The position numbers and the translations under genes are program-made. The notes under the pieces were generated by a model. That model was given only the letters and a program-made list of their open reading frames with translations, did no database searches and was not told the origin of the DNA. DNA of 64,000 bases from Rhizobium rhizogenes NBRC 13257 (lineage in GTDB: Bacteria > Pseudomonadota > Alphaproteobacteria > Rhizobiales > Rhizobiaceae). Shown here in pieces: positions 27,231 through 35,669 of the stretch (the first letter of the stretch is position 1; each line of letters begins with the position of its first letter). The DNA is taken from the NCBI RefSeq assembly GCF_000696095.1, contig NZ_BAYX01000014.1, positions 117,110 to 181,109 on the forward strand, in the 5' to 3' direction.

Positions 27231-29756
27231 CTACTTGCGCGGCACTTTTGGTACCGTGCCGCCTTTGCGCGGCGACTTGCCTTCCTGCACATCGCTGGCA
27301 GGTGCGGTCGTCTTCGGCGAGCGGCGAGCCTCAGAGGTGCTGCCGGCCTTACCGACGCGGCTTCTGGTCTTGACGGTATCGCCGTCATCCTCTTCCACTT
27401 CGACTACGGCATCGACCACCTCGGCCTCCGGCTTTGGCCGGATCCGCGCGGTCTCGGCGACGGATTCGAGCACGATACCGGTCGTGCCATCTTCCTTCTT
27501 GCCGACGGTGACCGTGACGACGCCACCCTTCTTCAGCTTGCCGAAGAGGATTTCGTTCGCCAGCGGCTTCTTGATGTTTTCCTGGATGACACGCGCCAGC
27601 GGACGGGCGCCCATCTTTTCATCGTAGCCCTTTTCAGACAGCCATGCGATCGCATCTTCGTGCAGATCGAAGGTAACGTTCCGTTCGGAAAGCTGAGCTT
27701 CCAGCTGCATGATGAACTTCTGCACGACCTTGTGGATGACGACGGTCGGCAGCGGCGCGAACGGAATGGTCGCATCCAGACGGTTGCGGAATTCCGGGGT
27801 GAAGAGCCGGTTGAGAGCCTCTTCATCCTCGCCCGTGCGCTTGGCAGAGCCGAAGCCAATAGCAGCCTTGGCCATTTCCGATGCGCCCGCATTGGTCGTC
27901 ATGATCAGGATGACGTTGCGGAAATCGATCTTCTTGCCGTTGTGGTCGGTCAGCGAGCCATGGTCCATGACCTGCAGCAGGATGTTGAAGATATCCGGAT
28001 GCGCCTTCTCGATTTCGTCGAGCAGGACGACGCTGTGCGGATGCTGGTCGACACCGTCGGTCAGCAGCCCGCCCTGATCGAAGCCGACATAGCCGGGAGG
28101 TGCGCCGAGCAGACGGGAAACCGTGTGACGCTCCATATATTCCGACATGTCGAAGCGCAGCAATTCGACGCCGAGCGACGAAGCAAGCTGCTTGGCGACT
28201 TCCGTCTTGCCGACGCCCGTGGGACCCGAGAAGATGTAGCAGCCGATCGGCTTGTTCGGTTCGCGCAGACCCGCACGAGCAAGCTTGATCGCCGTCGACA
28301 GAGCCTCGATCGCGGTGTCCTGACCGTAAACGACGGAGCGCAGTTCCTGTTCGAGATTGGCAAGGACCATCTCGTCGTCCTTGGAAACCGTCTTCGCCGG
28401 AATGCGCGCCATCGTCGCGATGGTGACCTCGATCTCCTTCTCGGTGATCAGCTTGCGACGCTTCGACGGTGGCAGCAGCATTTGCGCCGCACCGGTTTCG
28501 TCGATGACGTCGATCGCCTTGTCCGGCAGCTTACGGTCCGAGATATAACGGGCCGACAGTTCGACCGCCGACTTGATGGCGTCGTTCGTGTAGCGCAGGT
28601 GATGATACTCTTCGAAATAGGGCTTCAGGCCCTTCATGATTTCGATGGCATCTTCGATGCTCGGCTCGTTGACGTCGATCTTCTGGAAGCGGCGGACGAG
28701 TGCCCGGTCCTTCTCGAAGAACTGACGATATTCCTTGTAGGTGGTCGAACCGATGCAGCGGATCGCACCCGAAGACAGGGCTGGCTTCAGCAAGTTCGAC
28801 GCATCCATCGCGCCGCCGGAGGTCGCGCCGGCACCGATGACGGTATGGATCTCATCGATGAACAGCACGGCGCCGGGATATTCTTCCAACTCCTTGACGA
28901 CCTGCTTCAGCCGCTCTTCGAAATCGCCGCGATAACGGGTGCCGGCGAGCAGCGTGCCCATGTCGAGCGAAAAGATCGTGGCATCGGCCAGGGCTTCCGG
29001 AACCTTGCCCTCGACGATGCGCTTGGCAAGACCTTCGGCAATCGCCGTCTTGCCGACGCCGGGATCGCCGACATAGAGCGGATTGTTCTTCGAACGGCGG
29101 CACAGCACCTGGATGGTGCGGTTAACCTCCGAATGACGACCGATCAACGGATCGATCTTGCCGTTCTTGGCCTTCTCGTTGAGATTAACGCAATAGGCCT
29201 TCAGCGCATCCTGCTGTTTCTTGTTACCGCTCTCCTCCTGCTCGCCGCGGGAGGTCGGCTTGCTCTCCGATTCGCTATCTTCGGCGCCGCGCGGCGTACG
29301 GGTCTGGGAGGCCCCTGGACGCTTGCCGATGCCGTGAGAAATGTAGTTGACCGCGTCGTAGCGGGTCATTTCCTGCTCCTGCAGGAAGAAGGCCGCATGG
29401 CTTTCCCGTTCCGCGAAAATCGCGACGAGAACGTTGGCGCCCGTCACTTCCTCACGGCCCGAGGATTGGACATGGATGACGGCGCGCTGGATGACGCGCT
29501 GGAAGCCGGAGGTCGGCTTCGAGTCCTCGTCATAACCAGTGATCAGGTTTGAAAGTTCATTATCGACGTATTCAGTCAGCGTCTTACGGAGCGCGTCGAG
29601 ATCAACATTGCACGCGCCCATGACAGCTGCGGCATCGGCATCGTCAACCAAGGCCAATAGCAGATGTTCCAGCGTGGCATATTCGTGATGCCGCTCATTC
29701 GCGTAGGTCAGTGCCTGATGCAGCGCCTTCTCAAGACTAGGCGAAAATGTTGGCAC
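27231..29756 (-). CDS. clpA: ATP-dependent Clp protease ATP-binding subunit ClpA
   Basis: AAA+ unfoldase feeding ClpP. From GTG 29756 it has 841 residues, starting VPTFSPSLEKALHQALTYAN with the Clp N domain. The first ATPase module carries GDPGVGKTAIAEGLAKR and VLFIDEIHT, the second GPTGVGKTEVAKQLA and VVLLDEIEKAHPDI. It exceeds E. coli ClpA (758) mainly through an Asn/Ser/Glu-rich linker after the N domain and a C-terminal tail of about 75 residues rich in Glu, Lys, Ser and Pro. clpS lies 10 bases upstream. A frame extension to 29816 would overlap clpS and is not used. Confidence 0.96.
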   Translation of the reverse strand: MPTFSPSLEKALHQALTYANERHHEYATLEHLLLALVDDADAAAVMGACNVDLDALRKTLTEYVDNELSNLITGYDEDSKPTSGFQRVIQRAVIHVQSSGREEVTGANVLVAIFAERESHAAFFLQEQEMTRYDAVNYISHGIGKRPGASQTRTPRGAEDSESESKPTSRGEQEESGNKKQQDALKAYCVNLNEKAKNGKIDPLIGRHSEVNRTIQVLCRRSKNNPLYVGDPGVGKTAIAEGLAKRIVEGKVPEALADATIFSLDMGTLLAGTRYRGDFEERLKQVVKELEEYPGAVLFIDEIHTVIGAGATSGGAMDASNLLKPALSSGAIRCIGSTTYKEYRQFFEKDRALVRRFQKIDVNEPSIEDAIEIMKGLKPYFEEYHHLRYTNDAIKSAVELSARYISDRKLPDKAIDVIDETGAAQMLLPPSKRRKLITEKEIEVTIATMARIPAKTVSKDDEMVLANLEQELRSVVYGQDTAIEALSTAIKLARAGLREPNKPIGCYIFSGPTGVGKTEVAKQLASSLGVELLRFDMSEYMERHTVSRLLGAPPGYVGFDQGGLLTDGVDQHPHSVVLLDEIEKAHPDIFNILLQVMDHGSLTDHNGKKIDFRNVILIMTTNAGASEMAKAAIGFGSAKRTGEDEEALNRLFTPEFRNRLDATIPFAPLPTVVIHKVVQKFIMQLEAQLSERNVTFDLHEDAIAWLSEKGYDEKMGARPLARVIQENIKKPLANEILFGKLKKGGVVTVTVGKKEDGTTGIVLESVAETARIRPKPEAEVVDAVVEVEEDDGDTVKTRSRVGKAGSTSEARRSPKTTAPASDVQEGKSPRKGGTVPKVPRK

Positions 29757-29766
29757 GTTCAGATCC

Positions 29767-30129
29767 TCACTTCTTTTCCATAACACATTGCAGCGGATGC
29801 TGGTGTTGCCGGGCAAAATCCATCACCTGGCTTACCTTCGTTTCAGCTACTTCATATGTGAATATCCCGCATTCGCCGACGCCGTGGTTGTGGACATGAA
29901 GCATAATGCGGGTGGCACTCTCGAGATCCTTTTGGAAGAAACGCTCCAGGATGTGGATCACAAATTCCATGGGCGTGTAGTCGTCGTTCAAAAGCAGCAC
30001 GCGGTAGAGATTGGGTTTCTTGGTTTTAGCCTTGGTGCGCGTGATCACCGAGGTTCCGCGATTGCCGTTATCCCCGTTCCTTTCGCTGTCTTTTTGCATC
30101 CGGATCGGCTCAGCGATCATTTCATTCAT
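29767..30129 (-). CDS. clpS: ATP-dependent Clp protease adapter ClpS
   Basis: N-recognin adapter that delivers N-degron substrates to ClpA. The 120-residue protein has a disordered N-terminus and the ClpS core YRVLLLNDDYTPMEFVIHIL, where the DD and M form the N-degron pocket, plus HVHNHGVGECGIFTYEVAET. It is directly upstream of clpA in the same operon. Confidence 0.96.
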   Translation of the reverse strand: MNEMIAEPIRMQKDSERNGDNGNRGTSVITRTKAKTKKPNLYRVLLLNDDYTPMEFVIHILERFFQKDLESATRIMLHVHNHGVGECGIFTYEVAETKVSQVMDFARQHQHPLQCVMEKK

Positions 30130-30345
30130 TCCTCAAATCATCCGGCAGAAGCTATCGCATTCCGACTTGGTAAACTGGATTGGGTAACTGACTCGGCCGG
30201 GCCGGATATCCGAACCTCTAACGTAGTTCATATTGGCGCGATTTTAAGCCCCCTGCCGAACACTGCAATCACTATTCGTTGCCAAAACGGGCAATGATCA
30301 AAAAAGTCGTGGCCGCAGTCCAACCGAAACCGATAATCGAAAACG

Positions 30346-30380
30346 TAAAAGACCGGCCGCGCGTCGCGCAACCGGTCTTT
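30346..30380 (-). terminator. Terminator downstream of the phasin gene
   Basis: On the minus strand a stem AAGACCGG/CCGGTCTT with an inner GCGC-rich part is followed by TTTTACGTTTTCG. It ends the phasin transcript about 30 bp past its stop codon. Confidence 0.75.
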
Positions 30381-30409
30381 CCTGAAATTGCCAGCGATAA
30401 GCGAAACGC

Positions 30410-30778
30410 TTATGCGGAAGGCGCAACCGAAGAGGCAGCCTTGCCTGCAGCCTTCGTGGCAGCGGCAATCGGCGCTTCGAAAGGCTTATAAGCGGACTTG
30501 GCGAGATCGGCGTACATTTCGCCCAGCTTGGTCGCCTCGGCGACGAAGCTTTCATAAGAGGACTTCACGAAGCTGGTCTGCAACTCGAAAGCCGCTTCGA
30601 AGCTCTTGACGCCAGCGAGCGTCTCGAAATGAGAAACGCCGTCCTGGAACGACTTCTTGGAATATTCGGCGGTTTCAGCGGCAATCGCCTGAAAGCCTTT
30701 GTTGACATCGGTATAGTTCTTCAGCGCCGTGTCGATCGCTTCCTTGCCCTTTTTATTGGCTTCATCGAAATTGAACAT
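30410..30778 (-). CDS. Phasin family protein
   Basis: A 122-residue amphipathic helical protein beginning MFNFDEANKKGKEAIDTALK, followed by FQAIAAETAEYSKKSFQDGVSHFE and an Ala-rich C-terminus. This fits the phasin_2 family, which coats polyhydroxyalkanoate granules. GGAG lies six bases before ATG 30778. The promoter region contains two TGC-N3-GCA motifs like those bound by the PHA-responsive repressor PhaR. Confidence 0.88.
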   Translation of the reverse strand: MFNFDEANKKGKEAIDTALKNYTDVNKGFQAIAAETAEYSKKSFQDGVSHFETLAGVKSFEAAFELQTSFVKSSYESFVAEATKLGEMYADLAKSAYKPFEAPIAAATKAAGKAASSVAPSA

Positions 30779-31090
30779 GTTTTCTCCGTCCCTTTGCTGA
30801 TTGGCCGATAGTCGGTCTAGCGAGGGAAAACTTAAATGCAGCGCACAAATAGTCAAGTAGTCTTGTGCGTCGCAATATCTATTTAAGATTGCATTTCCGA
30901 CAGAGACGCAGCAATGGCTGAGGAGACCGCGGGGCATCCTTCTGATTTTGCTAAAATATATCAAGCAAGTTGCAACTGCAGGCTTTGGGAGAAAAATTCT
31001 TCCTTGCCGGAAAAATCCAGACTCCAGCCAAAATCACGCCGAATTCGGTTCGAAATGACGAGCATTTGGATTGTTTTCGAGCGATTACTC
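30779..31090. other. Intergenic region upstream of phasin gene
   Basis: About 310 bp without a recognisable gene. It contains the candidate phasin promoter and operator near 30837-30874; the remainder shows no signal I can name. Confidence 0.5.
30837..30874 (-). promoter_or_regulatory. Candidate phasin promoter with PhaR-type operators
   Basis: Two copies of TGC-N3-GCA (30837-30845 and 30866-30874) flank a CTTGAC -35-like element on the minus strand (30852-30857). PhaR of Paracoccus is known to bind CTGC-N3-GCAG upstream of phasin genes. Function here is inferred from the motif match and position. Confidence 0.45.
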
Positions 31091-31126
31091 AAAAAAAGAG
31101 CCGCATTTCAATGAAAATGCGACTCT
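31091..31126 (-). terminator. Terminator downstream of the DUF3126 gene
   Basis: On the minus strand a 12-bp stem AGAGTCGCATTT/AAATGCGGCTCT (one mismatch-type pair) is followed by seven T, a classic intrinsic terminator. Confidence 0.88.
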
Positions 31127-31164
31127 CTGCGAGATCGGTACACTATCGGAAACCTAGGTATGGA

Positions 31165-31368
31165 CTAGAGATCCATATCCAGGATTGCCATGGAGAAGTT
31201 GTAGGAACGGTCGCCGTCTTCGTCATCGATATAGACAACGCCCAGGAACTCTTCACCGAGATAGACTTCCGCGGAATCGTTCTTGCGCGGACGGGCCTTG
31301 ACCACCATCTGCGGGTTGAACGTGCGTTTGAAATAGGCGTCGAGCTTCTTGATTTCGTCAGGCTTCAC
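31165..31368 (-). CDS. DUF3126 family protein
   Basis: A 67-residue acidic cytoplasmic protein, beginning MKPDEIKKLDAYFKRTFN, with the segment EVYLGEEFLGVVYIDDEDGD and ending ILDMDL. It matches the alphaproteobacterial DUF3126 family of unknown function in size and sequence pattern. It lies 128 bp downstream of cysE and has its own terminator. Confidence 0.85.
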   Translation of the reverse strand: MKPDEIKKLDAYFKRTFNPQMVVKARPRKNDSAEVYLGEEFLGVVYIDDEDGDRSYNFSMAILDMDL

Positions 31369-31465
31369 AATTTATCTCCGCGAGGAATCTCAGGTTGGCC
31401 GCTTCTTGCATAGGAAAAGCGGCAGTGTAAAGACCGGAAGCGCGCCTTCCACTCTGGCCGGCGCC

Positions 31466-31495
31466 GCAAAATCCTGAACGTTAAACAGGATTTTC
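31466..31495 (-). terminator. Terminator downstream of cysE
   Basis: A perfect 9-bp inverted repeat AAAATCCTG/CAGGATTTT (31468-31494) directly after the cysE stop codon, with T-rich arm on the minus strand. Confidence 0.65.
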
Positions 31496-31496
31496 C

Positions 31497-32360
31497 TTAG
31501 ATTCCGGCGCCCATGATCTGGTCGACGATGATCTTTTCGGCAAGGAGCTGATCCATGGAGCGGGAGGGCTCAGAACAGCCTGCTTCCCCAACCACCTTGG
31601 CCGGCACGCCGGCGACCGTCGTCTTCGGCGGCACTTCCTTCAGCACCACCGAGCCCGCGGCGATGCGCGAGCAATGGCCGATCTGGATATTACCGAGAAT
31701 TTTCGCGCCAGCGCCGATCAGCACGCCGTGGGCGATCTTCGGGTGACGGTCGCTGCCTTCCTTTCCGGTGCCACCAAGGGTAACGCCATGCAGGATCGAG
31801 ACATTGTCGCCGATGACAGCGGTTTCGCCAACGACCAGACCGGTCGCGTGATCGAGGAAGATGCCCTTGCCGATGCGCGCAGCCGGGTTGATGTCGGTCT
31901 GGAAAACGCTTGAAGAGCGGCTCTGCAGATAAAGCGCGAAATCGCGGCGGCCGCGATTGAGCAGCCAATGCGCCAGACGATGGGTCTGGAGCGCATGGAA
32001 ACCCTTGAAGTAAAGGACCGGCTCCAGAAAACGCAGGCAGGCAGGATCGCGATCATAAATGGCCTGGATATCGACACGCAGGATCGAGCCCCATTCCGGC
32101 CAGTCGGACAGCATTTCCTCGAAAGTCTGGCGCAGCAGAATGCCCTGCATGTCCGGATGGTCCAGACGCTCGCAGATCCGATAGATGACGCATTCCTCCA
32201 ACGACCTATGATTGATGATCGTGGAATAGAGGAAGGCGGCCAGAAGCGGATCCCGATCGGCGGCTGCGCGGGCTTCCTCGCGCATGCTGTCCCAGATGGG
32301 GTCGACGACCTTGAGTGAGCCTAAGCCTTCGACCGGGCGAATGTCCGTTGCTGCGACCAT
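31497..32360 (-). CDS. cysE: Serine O-acetyltransferase
   Basis: Makes O-acetylserine for cysteine synthesis. The 287 residues comprise an alpha-helical N-terminal domain (DPIWDSMREEARAAADRDPL) and a left-handed beta helix with FLDHATGLVVGETAVIGDNV and ILHGVTLGGTGKEGSDRHPK, containing the catalytic His and Asp. The C-terminal tail ends in MGAGI, and an Ile-ending tail is the part that docks O-acetylserine sulfhydrylase. Divergent from the crotonase gene. Confidence 0.96.
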   Translation of the reverse strand: MVAATDIRPVEGLGSLKVVDPIWDSMREEARAAADRDPLLAAFLYSTIINHRSLEECVIYRICERLDHPDMQGILLRQTFEEMLSDWPEWGSILRVDIQAIYDRDPACLRFLEPVLYFKGFHALQTHRLAHWLLNRGRRDFALYLQSRSSSVFQTDINPAARIGKGIFLDHATGLVVGETAVIGDNVSILHGVTLGGTGKEGSDRHPKIAHGVLIGAGAKILGNIQIGHCSRIAAGSVVLKEVPPKTTVAGVPAKVVGEAGCSEPSRSMDQLLAEKIIVDQIMGAGI

Positions 32361-32436
32361 TGGCGGTCTCCTGATTTCCTATTGGTAGGACATTATATAG
32401 AGTAAAAGTCCGACAACATAAATGGGTTAGGCACGT

Positions 32437-33237
32437 ATGAGTTTCGAGCGTGATTTTGCCGGCGGTCTCCTGCGCATAAGCTGCAGCGATGCGATCGGAA
32501 CGCTTACCCTCGACAATCCCGGCCGCAAGAATGCCGTCACCGCGGCGATGTGGCGTGCCATTCCCCAGGCCATCCGCGCCTTGAGCGATGAAGCCCATGC
32601 ACATGTGATCGTCATTCGCGGTGGGGGCCAGGATTTTTCCGCCGGCGCCGACATCAGCGAATTCGATAGTCTGCGCAAGAATGCGGAAACTGCCATCGCC
32701 TATGAGGCGCTAAACAGCGACGCCTTCACCGCCATCCGCCATTGCAGGGTGCCGACGATCGCAGCGATCCGCGGCATCTGCTACGGCGGCGGCTTCGGCA
32801 TCGCGGCCGCCTGCGACCTGCGCGTCGCCGAGGAAGGCGCGCGCTTCTCTGTGCCCGCCGTCCGTCTCGGCATCGCCTACCCCGCCGATGCGGTGCAGGA
32901 TATCGTCAATGCGCTCGGACCGCAGATGGCCAAGGTCGCCCTGTTCACCGGCGCACCGATGCCGGCCGGCAAGATGGTTACGGCCGGTTTCCTGCTGGAA
33001 GAGGTCGCAGCCGATGCCTTCGACAGCGAGGTCGCGGCGCTTGCCCATGCGATCGCCGCCAATGCGCCGATCGCACTGCATGCCTCGAAGCTGGCGGTGC
33101 GGGCCGTCGTCGAACAGGATAGCGACCTTCTGCGGGAAGCGGAGGTTATCGGCGCCGAGACTTTCGATAGCGCCGACTATGCCGAAGGCCGCGCCGCCTT
33201 CGCCGCAAGGCGCAAACCGCATTTCACCGGCAAGTGA
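32437..33237 (+). CDS. Enoyl-CoA hydratase/isomerase family protein
   Basis: A 266-residue crotonase-fold protein. The two oxyanion-hole segments are GGGQDFSAGADISEF and CYGGGFGIAAACDLRVAEE, with LTLDNPGRKNAVT at the N-terminus. The exact reaction cannot be set: the usual Glu pair of enoyl-CoA hydratase is not clearly present, since the second position region reads SVPAVRLGIAYPADAVQDIV. It is transcribed away from cysE and towards the alpha/beta hydrolase. Confidence 0.88.
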   Translation: MSFERDFAGGLLRISCSDAIGTLTLDNPGRKNAVTAAMWRAIPQAIRALSDEAHAHVIVIRGGGQDFSAGADISEFDSLRKNAETAIAYEALNSDAFTAIRHCRVPTIAAIRGICYGGGFGIAAACDLRVAEEGARFSVPAVRLGIAYPADAVQDIVNALGPQMAKVALFTGAPMPAGKMVTAGFLLEEVAADAFDSEVAALAHAIAANAPIALHASKLAVRAVVEQDSDLLREAEVIGAETFDSADYAEGRAAFAARRKPHFTGK

Positions 33238-33246
33238 CTTGACCTA

Positions 33247-34029
33247 TCAATCGGCCAGCCGCTCGTAGAACTCCAGGACGGCCTTCTTGAACAGCTTGTC
33301 GCCGACGGCGAGCATGTGGTCGCGGTTCGGGATATCCAGGACTTCGGCATGCGGCATCAGCGCGGCAAGTTCCTGCGCCGAGCCGGCAATGTCGTCCTTG
33401 GTGCCGACGGCGATCAGGGTCGGCTGTTCCACCTTCGCGACATCTTCCCTGGCAGCGAGATCGCGCGAGCCCTTGATGCAGGCAGCCAGCGCCTGGCGGT
33501 CGCTCTTGGTCTGGTCGGCAAAGGCGCGGAACATGCGGCCGCGCTCGTGCGTGACATCGTCCAGCGACGGCGCCAGCAGCGCATCGGCGATCGGATCCCA
33601 ATCGCCGACACCATCGACCATGCCGATGCCGAGACCGCCGAGGACCAGCGAGCGGACGCGGTCTGGATGCGCCATCGCCAGGAATGTCGAGACACGCGCG
33701 CCCATCGAATAGCCCATGACATGGGCTTCGGGAATGCCGAGATGGTCGAGCAGAGCGACGGCATCCTCGGCCATGATCCAGGGATGGTAGGCATCGGCAT
33801 CGTAGGATTTGTCGCTTGCTCCATGACCGCGATTGTCGATGGCGATGACACGATAGCCCGCATCGCCCAGCGTCTTCAGCCAACCCGGATTGACCCAGTT
33901 GGCAATCGCGGTCGAGGCAAATCCGTGAATCAGCAGCACCGGCGGGCCGTTCGGATCGCCCTCGTCGAAATAGGCGAGCTTCAGGCCATCATGGGTGAAG
34001 TGAGAAAAGGCGGGGACATTCAGATTCAT
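33247..34029 (-). CDS. Alpha/beta fold hydrolase
   Basis: A 260-residue cytoplasmic hydrolase. It shows the oxyanion segment VLLIHGFAST, the NRGHGASDKS strand, the nucleophile elbow GYSMGAR with Ser108, and a C-terminal His in NRDHMLAVGD. The acid is probably the Asp in TKDDIAG. The substrate is not evident. It ends nine bases from the crotonase stop. Confidence 0.9.
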   Translation of the reverse strand: MNLNVPAFSHFTHDGLKLAYFDEGDPNGPPVLLIHGFASTAIANWVNPGWLKTLGDAGYRVIAIDNRGHGASDKSYDADAYHPWIMAEDAVALLDHLGIPEAHVMGYSMGARVSTFLAMAHPDRVRSLVLGGLGIGMVDGVGDWDPIADALLAPSLDDVTHERGRMFRAFADQTKSDRQALAACIKGSRDLAAREDVAKVEQPTLIAVGTKDDIAGSAQELAALMPHAEVLDIPNRDHMLAVGDKLFKKAVLEFYERLAD

Positions 34030-34230
34030 GGCAAGGTCTTTGCAAACATCGTCTCTTTAGCGCCAGACCTTATTTTATCGGCGATATCAGGTGAACCCCG
34101 GCCCCACGAAAATCTGTGCGCCGAGCCGGACTTTCGCACTACACAATCGCCAAGAAGGATTATAAAGAAGGGCTACCAAGTCTGGCGCAACATTCATGCC
34201 ATCCAGGGCAAGACGTATTCGGAGATCATC

Positions 34231-34476
34231 ATGGCCGGCCACAATATTCCCCATTTCCAGAACGACGGCGGTCACCGCGTTATCGAGATCGGCGTGAAGG
34301 AATTCATGTGCACCGGCGCCTCGGTCCCCTACGACCATCCACACATCTTCATCGATCTGGGTGACGAGAGCGAGAAGGTCTGTTCCTATTGCTCGACACT
34401 CTATCGCTACAATCCGTCGCTGAAGGCGGATCAGACCAATCCGGCCGGCTGCGTTTTCCAGTTCAAGGCCGCCTGA
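34231..34476 (+). CDS. Zinc-finger domain-containing protein (zf-CHCC)
   Basis: An 81-residue protein beginning MAGHNIPHFQNDGGHRVIEI. The Cys/His set in EFMCTGASVPYDHPHIFIDL and EKVCSYCSTLYRYNP matches the CHCC zinc finger (PF10276) related to the NDUFS6 subunit of complex I. The ATG at 34231 has GGAG upstream. It stands between the divergent hydrolase gene and a downstream FAD monooxygenase. Confidence 0.9.
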   Translation: MAGHNIPHFQNDGGHRVIEIGVKEFMCTGASVPYDHPHIFIDLGDESEKVCSYCSTLYRYNPSLKADQTNPAGCVFQFKAA

Positions 34477-34505
34477 TTCTACGAGACCGGATCGGACATA
34501 GCTGA

Positions 34506-35669
34506 ATGCCGATCAAGAGCGCCGCGATCATCGGTGCCGGGATAGCCGGCCTCACGGCGGCGCTGGCGCTGGCAAGGCACGGCATTCGCTCTGAGATTTT
34601 CGAACAGGCCGAAGCGCTGACCGAGGTCGGCGCCGGCCTGCAAATCTCTCCCAATGCCTCCCGCATTCTCGACACCCTCGGCATACTCGATGCGCTCCTG
34701 CCTGTCTGGTTGGAGCCGAAGGAAGTGCGGCTGGTCTCCGGCTCGTCTCTCCGGCTGATCGCATCCGTTCCCTGCGGCAACTTTGCCAGGGAACGTTGGG
34801 GCTCGCCCTATGGAGCGGTGCATCGCGCCACATTGCAAAAGGCGCTGCTCGATGCCGTGACCGCCAATCCGCTCTGCACGCTGCATCTCGGTCGGCAAGT
34901 CGACGCAACGAACCGGCAGGCGCTTGATGCGGCCATCGGCGATAAGGTGGATCTGATCATCGGCGCCGATGGCGTCTGGTCGAAGGTGCGGGCGCTGGTA
35001 CCCGGCGGCCCCTCGCCGCTTTTCTCCGGCAACATCGCCTGGCGCTTCACCATCCCCGAGGCCCTGGCTCCGTCCATCCTCGACAGAGCAAGCGTTACCG
35101 CATTTCTAGGCGCTTCGGCGCATCTGGTCTGCTATCCGATCCGTGAAAAATCCTCCTTCAATATCGTCGCAAACACGCCTGGAAGCAGCGCCAGCCACGG
35201 CTGGGACGCCACCGGCACCAAAGCGCAGCGCGACCATTTACTGCAGCGCTTCTCTGGCTGGAACGGCGCGATTACACGGATGTTGGAACAGCAGGAGCAA
35301 ACAAGCTTCTGGCCGCTCTACGAAGCGAGCGTCGGGCGCTGGCACAATGGCAAGGATGTCGTCCTGATCGGCGATGCCGCGCATGCGATGATGCCGTTTG
35401 CGGCCCAGGGTGCTGCGATGGCGATAGAGGATGCCTTCGAGCTTGCCGGTATGGTGGCTTCACGCCCCATTGGCGAAGCGCTCGATCTTTTTGAAAGGCA
35501 TCGCGCGCCACGAATCGCACGCCTGCGCCAGCGCGCCACCTTCAATCAATTTGCCTATCACGCCCGCGGCCCCGTGCGGCTGGCACGGGATCTGGTTCTA
35601 TCCATGCGTCCGCCGCAAAGTCTCGCGGCGGACATGGACTGGATCTATGGCTATCGCGCCATCGGCTGA
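34506..35669 (+). CDS. FAD-dependent monooxygenase (salicylate hydroxylase-like)
   Basis: A 387-residue class A flavoprotein. The Rossmann motif GAGIAGLTAALALARHG is at the N-terminus, the DG-type motif IIGADGVWSKVR in the middle, and the FAD motif VVLIGDAAHAMMPFAAQGAA near residue 285. Such enzymes hydroxylate aromatic rings using NAD(P)H; the true substrate is open. Its stop codon abuts the metC stop on the other strand. Confidence 0.88.
   Translation: MPIKSAAIIGAGIAGLTAALALARHGIRSEIFEQAEALTEVGAGLQISPNASRILDTLGILDALLPVWLEPKEVRLVSGSSLRLIASVPCGNFARERWGSPYGAVHRATLQKALLDAVTANPLCTLHLGRQVDATNRQALDAAIGDKVDLIIGADGVWSKVRALVPGGPSPLFSGNIAWRFTIPEALAPSILDRASVTAFLGASAHLVCYPIREKSSFNIVANTPGSSASHGWDATGTKAQRDHLLQRFSGWNGAITRMLEQQEQTSFWPLYEASVGRWHNGKDVVLIGDAAHAMMPFAAQGAAMAIEDAFELAGMVASRPIGEALDLFERHRAPRIARLRQRATFNQFAYHARGPVRLARDLVLSMRPPQSLAADMDWIYGYRAIG

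Noticed and set aside
27171..29552. A 793-codon open frame on the plus strand opposite clpA
   Set aside because: Antisense shadow of clpA, rich in Arg/Asp/Gly patterns produced by reversed codons, without any recognisable domain.
33316..34476. Long plus-strand frame that would fuse onto the zinc-finger protein
   Set aside because: Its first 300 codons are antisense to the alpha/beta hydrolase gene; only the last 81 residues from 34231 form the zinc-finger protein.
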